A stretch of 64,000 bases of DNA from Aminiphilus circumscriptus DSM 16581 (GTDB taxonomy: Bacteria; Synergistota; Synergistia; Synergistales; Aminiphilaceae), in assembly GCF_000526375.1 (NCBI RefSeq), contig NZ_JAFY01000005.1:248001-312000 (forward strand). Reading direction: 5' to 3'. Below the pieces are notes generated by a model that was not told the origin of the DNA, did not search any database, and worked only from the letters and a program-made list of their open reading frames with translations. Shown here piece after piece: positions 35,826 to 44,494 of the stretch (positions within the stretch are counted from its first letter, which is position 1; each line of letters begins with the position of its first letter). Position numbers and translations under genes: made by a program.

Positions 35826-38800
35826 TCAGGCCTCCAAAAGTCCCAGCCCGAACCGAATCGCCCGGGCTTCCTTCCTCAACGTCTCGTCCGCCACCTCCTC
35901 CGCCCAGACGCAGAGCAGGCTTTTCGCCACGGAAGCCTTTTCACCGGCCTTGTTCTGGAGATATCCCTTGGCGGTGATCTCCATCCCCTCCCGGTAGGCC
36001 ATGATCGTTCCCTGCAGGAGATCCCACTCCGTCTGGGGGCTTTCGAGGCGGCGAGGATCCCGCTCTTCGGGGAGAGCCAGGCGGAGCTTGCTTCCTTTGC
36101 GGACAAGCGGTGCGGCAAAACCGACTTCGTTGGACTTGAGCGCCGCCGCCCGCCGCTCGCTTTCCTGGGCGTTGATGCCGATAAAACGGCCATTCGCGGC
36201 ATACCCCCCGGTCTTGGCCTCCAAGGCGATGTTCAGGGACTTCGAGAGGCTCAAGGCATCGTCATAGTCGAACTCCTCAAGGCCGAAGATGCCGAAAAGA
36301 AGCACCGCCATGGCGGCCTCGGGCGAAAGGTCCGACAGGGAAAGTTTCCCCTTTGCGCTCTCCCGGAACTGGGCCTCGGCGACGACGCGGGAGGCTTCGA
36401 GCATGGCCCGCTTCGGCCCGACCGGGTCTTCCCCATCCAAAACGGGCCAATTTTCCGACAAAACCTGCAGGGCCCGGCCGTAGCAGGCGACCATCCGGTC
36501 CACCGGGTTCAGGTTCAGGTGGGCAAATTCCTCCAGTCCCTTCTCGACACCCGCCTGCACTTTCTGCTGGACGCCGCTGCCGCCAAAGCCCCTCCAGGAG
36601 CTCGGAGGACGATTTTCCTGCCGGACCGCCTTGCGACAGGAAATAAAGATAGAACTGACCGTAGCGGCCATATTCTGGTGATGGATATCTCTTTCCCCTT
36701 CAGACTCAACAGGCACAGTCGATGTGATGACAAACCCACTGTGTATGAGTGCTCGTGTGAGCGTTTCCCAAGCTTCCTGACTCTTGTGAGTGAACATCAT
36801 CGTCATAAGCCCGCCGTCTTTCAAAACGCGACGAGCCTCGAGGAAAATCTCTCCCATCATGCGCTCATACGCTGCCTTGGACTCCTTCTCCCCCCCATCA
36901 CGATCCGGGTTCGCAACGGCCTCTTCGTCCTTGTTTGTGAGACGTCGGTGAAAGAGGTCCGGATAGAGGTCCTTGAGGGTCCGTCTCTGCCAGACGTAGA
37001 AATAATCGGAGAGCTCCGCGTATTGGACATTGTTGTAGTAGGGGGGGTCGAAGCAAATGACGTCCACCGATTTATCCGATACCTGCGGCATCGCCGCCGC
37101 CGTCCCGTTAAAGAGCGTCAGGGGCGGGTTTCCCCGGGTTGCCCGCCTCACGGGCTCCAGGAGTTCGGCTATTCCTCCGTAGGCCTCCAAGATTTGAGAC
37201 AAACCCCATGCGGCACCAGAATTTGGTCCCGTAAAAACCATTTCCCCGAAAGTCCATTTTGTCGAGAAATCGTGACGAGTAAAAACATGAGCGATAACAC
37301 CTCTGTTTGCATGCCATAATGTTTGTATGCTGTTGTAATCCAATCCCTTATCGATGGCGAACTGAAGATAGGTCACCACAGCCTTGCCCTTTTCATGGTC
37401 CAGTTCCTTCAGAATTTGAGGCTTCAGGCGGTTCAGTTCCTCGATGAGGAAAAGGTGCCCCAGGAGTTGGCGTGGGGTGAACAGATCACACCACCGTTTC
37501 ATGCCAACCCGTAGGGGTTCTCTCGTCTTATGCCCTTCGGGAATAGCTTCCGTAGGGATCAGACCGGCGTCCTCCCAGCGGGTCCAGTTCTCCTTCAGCA
37601 TCCGCTCCGCCTCGTCCAGGGCGGCGAGGTCGCGTTCGTTCGGAGGACGGAAGAAATGGACCTTCTCCATCTTGATTTCTCCCGCCCTTTTCCCGGTCTT
37701 GACCCTTTGGACGCGTCCGTTTTTGTCGAGTTTGGGCTGATGGCGCACCGCCGCCACGGCATAGAGGCGGTCCTTCCACTTGCCGTGCTCGGATTCCCCG
37801 CGGGCCTGGCGCTTGATCTCCTCCGCGTCGATCCCCTGTCCGCAGTGGACGCAAAGCCCCTTGCCGCCGCGGACGGTCGAAAAATCGGGATCCTCTCCGT
37901 TGGATCCTTTCCCCGTCGTGACGCAGTAGGTCTTGAACCGAACCGTGCCATTCTTTCTCTTTCCGTCCGGTAGAACGGCAACCCCCCAGGGCTCTCCGTC
38001 CGCCTTGGAAAGCCAGCAGGTGTTGAGAAGCGGGGCTTCGCCTCCGCAATGGGGGCAAGTCACCTGCCGGACGTAGATGTAGTCCATGACGGACTCTTGG
38101 TCGAAATCGGTGATGGACGTGTCACAGCGACTCATGTGATCCTTCAGCCGTTGCATTTCCTCCGGAGGAATTTTTGATTCGGGGAATAAGTGAGAAATCT
38201 TGTCGTCTAGATTTTTCAGAAGGGTTTTCCCCCATGTTTCGATATCTTTTACAAGTTCCGATCCGAACCTGGCCGGGTAATTCAAGGTCGCGTCAAGGAT
38301 GACCGAGGCGACGGGGTTCAATTCGTTGGCCAAGGTCCTGCATCCCAAACGGAGGGCTTCGAACGGAATGGAACCTCCTCCCGCCGTAATGTCCATCACG
38401 GAGACATCCGGGTGCGAAGTCTTGGGAGGAGTTGTAAAGGCACGATCATACCCGTACATATCCTCCGGAGTCCAGTTTAGATCCATCCCCAAGACCCTTT
38501 TTACTCGGGGATCGGTCTTGAAGGCAATCCGCTCCTTGACATGGGCCGGATCCGCGGCGACCGTGCCGACGTCGAGCAGGGCATTGGAGGCGGGGCGCTC
38601 AAGAGGCTGGGTCTCCCTCTCCCATAGCAGGAGAACGGGGTCCTTCGCCAGGTCGGGATCGCTCTTTTTCAGGGTTTCTATGATTTGTCGGCATGCGGCC
38701 CGCCTCTCGTTCTCTTTGTCGAACGCGGCGGCGGCGGTTTCGTCGAAGACTAAGATTTCGGCGCCACCGTCGCCCACGCGGATAAGGTCCTTGTTCTTTC

Positions 38801-39074
38801 CCACAAGAACCCACTCGCCACCCTCCAGACAAAGGACCTTCCTCTCGATCCCCAATTCCTTCAAAAACCAGTCCGGATCGGTGTCCGCCGGAAGGATGGA
38901 GCCCAGGACCGCGGCGCGGCTGGGGGTCAGGGGTCGCCGGGCCCACCAGACGTGAAGGTAATAGAGGGGCGGCAGAGCCGAGCTGGAGCCTCGTTCCCGC
39001 TGCGTTTCGGCCCCCACCTGATGACAAGGAAATCCTGCTTCGATGAGCCTCCGGTCGTTCTCTTTCTCCGTCAT
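35826..39074 (-). CDS. DUF1156-type DNA methyltransferase of a defence operon
   Basis: Protein of 1082 aa. The N-terminus (RLIEAGFPCHQVGAE then LYYLHVWWARRPLTPSRAAV) is the DUF1156 signature. Methyltransferase motif I (VMDITAGGGSIPFEALRLG) is near residue 228 and catalytic motif IV FDPPYYNNVQYAEL near 675, as in N6-adenine or N4-cytosine enzymes. The 450 residues between them hold two Cys pairs (CPHCGGEAP near 341, CVHCGQG near 408), probably a zinc site. It probably marks host DNA so that the helicase and ATPase partners spare it; the target sequence is unknown. It lies 19 nt after the 202-aa protein and 2 nt before the helicase. Confidence 0.9.
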   Translation of the reverse strand: MTEKENDRRLIEAGFPCHQVGAETQRERGSSSALPPLYYLHVWWARRPLTPSRAAVLGSILPADTDPDWFLKELGIERKVLCLEGGEWVLVGKNKDLIRVGDGGAEILVFDETAAAAFDKENERRAACRQIIETLKKSDPDLAKDPVLLLWERETQPLERPASNALLDVGTVAADPAHVKERIAFKTDPRVKRVLGMDLNWTPEDMYGYDRAFTTPPKTSHPDVSVMDITAGGGSIPFEALRLGCRTLANELNPVASVILDATLNYPARFGSELVKDIETWGKTLLKNLDDKISHLFPESKIPPEEMQRLKDHMSRCDTSITDFDQESVMDYIYVRQVTCPHCGGEAPLLNTCWLSKADGEPWGVAVLPDGKRKNGTVRFKTYCVTTGKGSNGEDPDFSTVRGGKGLCVHCGQGIDAEEIKRQARGESEHGKWKDRLYAVAAVRHQPKLDKNGRVQRVKTGKRAGEIKMEKVHFFRPPNERDLAALDEAERMLKENWTRWEDAGLIPTEAIPEGHKTREPLRVGMKRWCDLFTPRQLLGHLFLIEELNRLKPQILKELDHEKGKAVVTYLQFAIDKGLDYNSIQTLWHANRGVIAHVFTRHDFSTKWTFGEMVFTGPNSGAAWGLSQILEAYGGIAELLEPVRRATRGNPPLTLFNGTAAAMPQVSDKSVDVICFDPPYYNNVQYAELSDYFYVWQRRTLKDLYPDLFHRRLTNKDEEAVANPDRDGGEKESKAAYERMMGEIFLEARRVLKDGGLMTMMFTHKSQEAWETLTRALIHSGFVITSTVPVESEGERDIHHQNMAATVSSIFISCRKAVRQENRPPSSWRGFGGSGVQQKVQAGVEKGLEEFAHLNLNPVDRMVACYGRALQVLSENWPVLDGEDPVGPKRAMLEASRVVAEAQFRESAKGKLSLSDLSPEAAMAVLLFGIFGLEEFDYDDALSLSKSLNIALEAKTGGYAANGRFIGINAQESERRAAALKSNEVGFAAPLVRKGSKLRLALPEERDPRRLESPQTEWDLLQGTIMAYREGMEITAKGYLQNKAGEKASVAKSLLCVWAEEVADETLRKEARAIRFGLGLLEA

Positions 39075-39093
39075 GGCTTTCTTGTCATCTCCT

Positions 39094-39702
39094 TCAGTTA
39101 CGGCGCAGCTTCTCGAGCATCGTCTGGATGGCCGGATCGTGGGGCTGACCGGCCAGCATGATCCGAAGGCCCGTTTGAGCCCAGCGGTTCGCCTCCGGGC
39201 TGAAATCGGAGATGCGGGAATGCCAGTAGGCGGCCTCCTCCCGGGAGAACTTCTCCACGCGCCGGGCCATCAGTTCCACCCGGTCCAGTTCCTTCAGCCG
39301 TTCCTGAAGCTTGAACATGAGGGCGAACTTGAAGCCCGTCTCTTCGTCCAACGGCAAATTTCCCCGATAGGCGACGGGCAGTCCTTCGATGTATCTCTGG
39401 ATTTCCAGGGGGATTCCCTGTTCGCTTCGAATTCCCGACAGAATCTTTCGGACGATGGGCAAAAGGCGGACCAGGGCATCTCCGAACAAGGCCCCGCGAT
39501 CTTGGATGGTTTTTTTCTCTTTGCCCGAAGCGTCCTTTTCACCGGGAACAAGGAGATGTTCCTTCACGACGAAGACCGGGCTGGGCCTGCCCGAATGGTC
39601 CGTCACGCGAAGAATCCACCTGGCACTCTTCAACGCGGGCCTCAGGTAGGTGTCGAAATGCCGGTCCAAATCCAAGCCGGAGGAGCGAACGATCTTTCTC
39701 AT
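39094..39702 (-). CDS. Accessory protein of the defence operon, function unknown
   Basis: Protein of 202 aa, not recognised. It is soluble and basic overall, with a first half of mixed strands (SARWILRVTDHSGRPSPVFVVKEHLL) and a helical second half (MFKLQERLKELDRVELMARRVEKFSREEAAYW). It does not look like DUF3780, another small protein of such operons, as far as can be judged by eye. ATG 39702 begins 4 nt after the stop of the ATPase gene and uses AAAGGA from its end. The tight position between ATPase and methyltransferase suggests a structural or specificity partner. Confidence 0.75.
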   Translation of the reverse strand: MRKIVRSSGLDLDRHFDTYLRPALKSARWILRVTDHSGRPSPVFVVKEHLLVPGEKDASGKEKKTIQDRGALFGDALVRLLPIVRKILSGIRSEQGIPLEIQRYIEGLPVAYRGNLPLDEETGFKFALMFKLQERLKELDRVELMARRVEKFSREEAAYWHSRISDFSPEANRWAQTGLRIMLAGQPHDPAIQTMLEKLRRN

Positions 39703-39706
39703 GGGG

Positions 39707-42700
39707 TCATTCCTTTCCTTGCAATGCGCGCCGGAGCTCTCTGACCAGCAGACAGGTTTCGTCGGGATTTCCGATCTCCACAATGAGTTCGCTTTCCGAC
39801 GAAGGCGTCAGCATATCCCCCAGGATCTCGAACAGCTCTCCCAACTGCTTCATCCCTTCAGGGCCGACATCCCGCAGCATGAGGGAGAAACGCCCTCCCG
39901 TCGGGAGTTCGAATTCGGTCACGTCGAACCGGTGGAAACGGGTCTTCGCCCCCCTGGTGTAGAAGCTTCCGAGCTTTCTCAAGAACCCGGACGAGAAGAC
40001 CGCCAATCCTTCGGGACCGGAAATCTTCAGGGCATTGGGCTTTTCGGCGAGCCATCCTCTTCGGACGGCCTCGCCTCGGGTGATGACAACCAGTTCCGGA
40101 GTCGGTGTCATCCGGATGGCCTCGATGCCGGAGACCAGTTTTGGGGGCTTCTCGGACTGCTCGGGATCTCCTTCGTAGGCGAGAAGCTGCTCTTTCCGGG
40201 CCAGGTCCACAAGAGTTTCGTTGATGATCTCCTCCGGGGCGTCGTCGCGAAGTCCCTTGACGTGCTCCTGGACCTGGGCCACTCTGAGGCCTTTCTTCTC
40301 TTCCGTGGCTGACTCCACCAGGCAGCGGATCTCCTCTTTCGTTGGACCCGACTGAATCCCCCATCTCCGCTGCTTTGCCCCCTGAACCGTGACCAGAATG
40401 TCTTCGTCGCTCAACTCTTCGTGGATGGGAATTTCCGGGGTTTCGGCATCGTAGAATTTTCCCGGTTTCCCGGTTTTTTCGTCGAACTTTCCGGCCAAGC
40501 ACCAGTATCCTCTCTTGACGCCCTCCCGGGCGATGAGCGGCAGGCACTCCGGATCCTCCAGGACGGGCCAGCCTCGGTTCACGTGGAATTTCTCCCGGAT
40601 CCGACCCAAAGAGAGGTAATCCCCATCCGCAAAGAAAAGCGACTGGAGCTCGTGGAGGATTTCCTTTGTTACCGGGCCCGAGGGAATAATTTCTCCATTT
40701 TCCTTCAGGACCGTGCGGATTTGCTCGAACTGCGCGTCGCCTCCCTCGCCTCCAGCCGTTCGGATTTCCTTGAGGGCGAAGATCCCTTCCTTGACCGGAT
40801 AGGCGAGGAAGCGATAGGCGAGGCTCACCCGCCTTTCAAGGTCATTGTCCAGCTTCGGGAAGTCAATTTCCTTCACCTGGGAGGCCGAAATGCCATAGTT
40901 CTGGGGGTTGTCCTTCAGGATCTTGGTCGCAAGGACATTTCTTGCGAGAGCGTAAAGTTCGAATTTGGCCCGTTCCCGCTGCTCCTCCCCTTCCGGGATG
41001 AGGCGCCCTTCCTCGCCGGGACGGAGGATGCGGGCTGTTTCCGGAATGAACAGGAAGACGCTGTTCTGGTACAGACGAGGAACGCCCTTGCCCACGGTGG
41101 TGATGAAGGCGACAGGATCCACCTCGGCAAGCCGGATGGAGAGAACTCCCAGCAGCGAACGGTCCTGTTTGTCCGGAAGGTCCTGAGGGCCAATAACATC
41201 CGGCTTGACCAAAAAGCCCTGCCGGCTCTTTCCAAACAGATTTCGGGCCTTCACCTCCAGCTCGGTCAGAATCTGTTCTTCGGTGATGGACTCTCGGATC
41301 CTCGAAAGGGCCAAATTGACGTTCGGCTCGGAAACGGCGTAGTAGAGCCCGTTCTTCTCTCTGAGGTAGAAGGCTTTCGTCCGGATGTCCTCCAGGGCCT
41401 GCTTCACTTGTGCGGGGGTAAGCCCCGGCTGGGCCACGGCAAGCAGGGCGTCAGGTTCGTTGATCCCGAAAACGGGGCTCGCCAGGCCTTCCGCCTGTCC
41501 CGCAAGGCTGTTCAGAAAGACGGTCTTCCAGGTCAGGACATGGTACGGGATCTTGTCCGGATGAGGGTTCTCGTGGTCGGCCCGTTCGGCGTTGGAGCGC
41601 CCGCCCTGAAGCGCTGGAGTATCCGCAGTCCCGATGTCCGCGTTGAGCACCGGGATCATGGAAGTGTTGCCCGTGCGGCCCAAAAGTTCGTCCACGGTCC
41701 GGGCATCCATGAAGTCCAGATGGCCAGGATGGATCATGGGGACATCGTTTCCCGACTTCCAAAGAGCCCGCACCGCGAGTGCGAGGATTCTCAGGACGCC
41801 CCGGGTTTTCTGGAAGGTCGGGACCGTGGAGAGCTTTTTGTTCAACAGGTCCAACATGGCGGGATGGAAGGGATAGGTCGTTCGCATCTCCTCGAGGAAG
41901 GGCTCGAGCTGAAGGCCTCCGGGAAGAAGCGACGTGCTTCGCTCGTAGAGCTGTCGATACGCTTCCACGGTGCGGCGGGCTTCGTTCCGGTCGATGTGTT
42001 CAAAAAGACGCTTGCCGAGGACGGCGGAGAGGTCCTTTGCCTTGACGGGCACCACGACGGTTTCTGCTCTCGCCAGGATAGTGGTCAGTTCTCGAGCGGC
42101 ATCCTGCTGAAGCGACAGGGCCTGTCCGGAATCCAGGGGCTGGTTGGAGAGTTCCGAAAGGGTTTTGGAAAGCTCGGCCGTTTGTGCGGAAAATGCATCG
42201 TGAAGCCCCGCCAGGGTGACGACGATGGCGATGCCGGGATGTTGGGAGGCATACCCCAGGAGTGACATGAAGAAGGTGGGCAGCATGGTTTTTGCCTGCG
42301 GGTAGGCGACGGCCCACCGGGCGGCGTAATGCGCCAGCTCGTCGATGAGGATCAAGACCCTGCGGCCGCCGAAGAGTCGCTCGAAAAAGGCTTCGTCGGG
42401 AGAATCGAGACGGTCCAGATAGGAAGCAACGTCGTCGGACAGGTCGGTCCCGCCCAATTGCCGGGCGATCTCCGTCCACAGGGGATACGGTTTCAACTCG
42501 CTACCCCGCGTTTCCTTGACGGGAACGGCATCCCCGGCAATCGCGACGACATCGACCGTTCCGGGCTCGGGAAGGAGATCTTCCTCGATGAACTCGGAGA
42601 CGTAGGAGGCCAGCTCTTTTCCTTTTTTCGCCAGGTGGAGGCAGGCAATGAGGGTGTGGGTCTTGCCTCCGCCGAAACCGGTTTCGAGGCGCTTCAGGGC

Positions 42701-42937
42701 CGAGGCAGTGGTTTCTCCGCCGAGACGGAAGACGACATCCCGAAGAATCATCTTCATGTCCTCGGTGAAATAGGTCCCTTCGGAGAAGAACGCGGACGCA
42801 TCCGTGTAGAGAAGGTGTACCGATTTCTGGCCTTTGTAAAAGTTCGCCACCTGGCTTAGAGAGGCGGTAAAAATCTCCATGTTGATGGAGCCGGATAGAA
42901 GGTCCTTCCTCGGTTGACACGCTTTCAGTACGCCCAC
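39707..42937 (-). CDS. DUF499-type AAA ATPase of a defence operon
   Basis: Protein of 1076 aa with a P-loop near the N-terminus: ALKRLETGFGGGKTHTLIACLH (Walker A about residue 90) and RRVLILIDELAHYAARW (Walker B about 198). This is the pattern of DUF499 ATPases, which are found next to DUF1156 methylases. The remainder is long and mostly helical, with a winged-helix-like region (about 500-560) and a C-terminal strand-rich end. GTG 42937 has GGGGAGG before it. It is the first large gene after the promoter at 43112-43140. It probably is the motor or sensor of the complex; this is inferred. Confidence 0.88.
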   Translation of the reverse strand: MGVLKACQPRKDLLSGSINMEIFTASLSQVANFYKGQKSVHLLYTDASAFFSEGTYFTEDMKMILRDVVFRLGGETTASALKRLETGFGGGKTHTLIACLHLAKKGKELASYVSEFIEEDLLPEPGTVDVVAIAGDAVPVKETRGSELKPYPLWTEIARQLGGTDLSDDVASYLDRLDSPDEAFFERLFGGRRVLILIDELAHYAARWAVAYPQAKTMLPTFFMSLLGYASQHPGIAIVVTLAGLHDAFSAQTAELSKTLSELSNQPLDSGQALSLQQDAARELTTILARAETVVVPVKAKDLSAVLGKRLFEHIDRNEARRTVEAYRQLYERSTSLLPGGLQLEPFLEEMRTTYPFHPAMLDLLNKKLSTVPTFQKTRGVLRILALAVRALWKSGNDVPMIHPGHLDFMDARTVDELLGRTGNTSMIPVLNADIGTADTPALQGGRSNAERADHENPHPDKIPYHVLTWKTVFLNSLAGQAEGLASPVFGINEPDALLAVAQPGLTPAQVKQALEDIRTKAFYLREKNGLYYAVSEPNVNLALSRIRESITEEQILTELEVKARNLFGKSRQGFLVKPDVIGPQDLPDKQDRSLLGVLSIRLAEVDPVAFITTVGKGVPRLYQNSVFLFIPETARILRPGEEGRLIPEGEEQRERAKFELYALARNVLATKILKDNPQNYGISASQVKEIDFPKLDNDLERRVSLAYRFLAYPVKEGIFALKEIRTAGGEGGDAQFEQIRTVLKENGEIIPSGPVTKEILHELQSLFFADGDYLSLGRIREKFHVNRGWPVLEDPECLPLIAREGVKRGYWCLAGKFDEKTGKPGKFYDAETPEIPIHEELSDEDILVTVQGAKQRRWGIQSGPTKEEIRCLVESATEEKKGLRVAQVQEHVKGLRDDAPEEIINETLVDLARKEQLLAYEGDPEQSEKPPKLVSGIEAIRMTPTPELVVITRGEAVRRGWLAEKPNALKISGPEGLAVFSSGFLRKLGSFYTRGAKTRFHRFDVTEFELPTGGRFSLMLRDVGPEGMKQLGELFEILGDMLTPSSESELIVEIGNPDETCLLVRELRRALQGKE

Positions 42938-42961
42938 GGCAAGTCCTCCCCGTTTACAAAT

Positions 42962-43045
42962 CTACTTTTGGAGCGCGACTTGAAGCTCCTCGTTCGCCCA
43001 CTGCTCGTCCTCTTCGAACAATTCCTCTGTAAGCTTTTCCCTCAT
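42962..43045 (-). CDS. Possible 27-aa leader peptide before the DUF499 gene
   Basis: Short frame MREKLTEELFEEDEQWANEE and onward to LQVALQK, strongly acidic and protein-like, ending 24 nt before the GTG of the ATPase gene. There is no clear ribosome binding site, so it may be a leader, the remnant of a lost gene, or chance. It lies in the 338-nt stretch 42938-43275 that also holds the operon promoter and the left end of IS256 copy 2. Confidence 0.25.
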   Translation of the reverse strand: MREKLTEELFEEDEQWANEELQVALQK

Positions 43046-43111
43046 GGAAAGTGGCGCTTTCTTCAAAGAGACTTGAGGGTTCAAAATAAACATGCATAGA
43101 TGACCACGTCT

Positions 43112-43140
43112 AGTTTATCGTCATTAACGAGCGCTTTCAA
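43112..43140 (-). promoter_or_regulatory. Promoter of the defence operon
   Basis: On the minus strand TTGAAA (43140-43135) and TAAACT (43117-43112) with a 17-nt spacer. It is about 175 nt upstream of the DUF499 start and immediately outside the left end of IS256 copy 2. No other promoter is seen within the operon. Confidence 0.65.
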
Positions 43141-43149
43141 GGCAGCGAA

Positions 43150-44352
43150 TTCCGATTATGCTCTAAAGAGTGTGCAAAAAGTGCTTGCGGAGGGGGATTC
43201 AAAAAAAGAAGGTCATGGTGTATGTAGGTTGTCTGCAGCGCACAAGCAACCCGAGCCCTTAGGAGGCGATACACCATGACCGGAAAGAAGCATAGCAGTT
43301 GTTTCGCTGGCATGAAAGCCCTTTTCGGAAACGAAACGGACGCCCTGAAGACCCTGATGAAGGAAGTGCTGCAAGAGATACCTAGTCTGGTCACGCGAAT
43401 CGGCAAGCTGGAACTGCGGATTCCTAAAGACCGCAATGGAGAATTCTCCACGGCACTGTTCGAGCGTTATCAGCGCAGTGAGAAGGCATTGGTGGCGGCT
43501 CTGGCGGAAATGGATGTGCCGGGCGTGTCCACGCGCAACGTGACGGCGATCACCGAGGAATTGTCGCGTACCCGTATTTGATTCTGGATGCCCGCTACGA
43601 GAAAGTTCGCGAGAACGGAGTTATCCGTTCCCAGGCGGTACAGATCGCCATCGGAATCAACCGGGAAGGGCAGCGGCAGATCTTGGCGGTGGAAGTGGCT
43701 CCCCGTGAAACGGCAAGCAGTTGGAAAGAGTTTCTTCTCGGGCTCAAGCTACGGGGTTTGCGCGGTGTCGAATTCGTGGTATCCGACGCGCAGGACTTCG
43801 TTCGGCCATCGGAGAGACCCTGCTCGAAGCATCTTGGCAGCGTTGCTACGTCCATTTTCTGCGGAATGCTCTGGATCATCCGCCCCGTAAGGCCGATGAC
43901 GATTGTCTTCAGGAACTCCGCTGGATCTACGACCGCCGGGACATTATGGAGGCCCACCGGGATCTGACGTCCTGGATCACCAAAGGGCAGAGGAAATATC
44001 CGAAGCTTGTTGACTGGGTGGAGGAAAACATAGAGGAGACGCTGACCTTCTACCGGCTTCCCAGAGCACATCACAAGCATCTGAAGTCAACCAACATGCT
44101 GGAACGGCTCAACGAAGAGATCAAGAGAAGGACCCGGGTCGTCCGTATCTTCCCAAACACCGATGCATGTCAGCGCCTGATACGGGCACTGTGCGTCGAA
44201 ACCTCCGAGGCGTGGCTGGAGTCCAGTCGCTACCTCGGGCAGGGACCTGTTGATCGAACACAAAAAGGCACTCTTGGAAAAGTGTGGCTAATCGCCGCAG
44301 ACGGCCGCCAAACACCATGAAAACCTTTTTGCACAACTTGACGCACACAACT
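43150..44352 (+). mobile_element. IS256-family insertion sequence, copy 2, frameshifted
   Basis: Nearly full-length element. The left terminal region AGTGTGCAAAAAGTGC (43170) and the right end, read in reverse GTTGTGTGCGTCAAG, resemble each other. The transposase is split into three frames: 43276-43581 (N-terminus, ends ITEELSRTRI), a middle part from YPYLILDARYEK to EFVVSDAQDFV, and 43803-44320 (AGLRSAIGETLLEASW to the stop) with the catalytic region. A deletion of roughly 90 nt between TEEL and YPYL and a one-base shift after VVSD break it. Both lesions are also in copy 1. The boundaries are approximate. Confidence 0.85.
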
Positions 44353-44453
44353 GGGCAGGAACTGAACGAGCCGGGAGCAGATCTCCTGTTCACCTTTCGA
44401 AATACCTTTCGGAGCCCCGAGACACGGTGAGACCGAAAAATCCGCCTCAAACG

Positions 44454-44491
44454 ACAGCCCCTCTTTTCACAGAATTGAAAAGAGGGGCTGT
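44454..44491. terminator. Strong hairpin between IS256 copy 2 and the AraC pseudogene
   Basis: Perfect 16-bp stem (44454-44469 with 44476-44491) and a 6-nt loop, A/T-rich near the loop. There is no T-run on either side, so the terminator role is uncertain. Confidence 0.4.
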
Positions 44492-44494
44492 GTA

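Noticed and set aside
40421-42265. 614-codon plus-strand frame opposite the ATPase gene
   Set aside because: Shadow of the DUF499 gene: no family pattern, no ribosome binding site, and the minus-strand frame has Walker motifs.
43276-44320. Programmed frameshifting as an explanation of the split IS256 transposase
   Set aside because: IS256 elements are normally read in one frame, there is no slippery A-run at the shift, and about 90 nt are also missing, so simple decay fits better.
44454-44491. Riboswitch upstream of the AraC pseudogene
   Set aside because: Only a single simple hairpin is present, with no conserved multi-stem layout.
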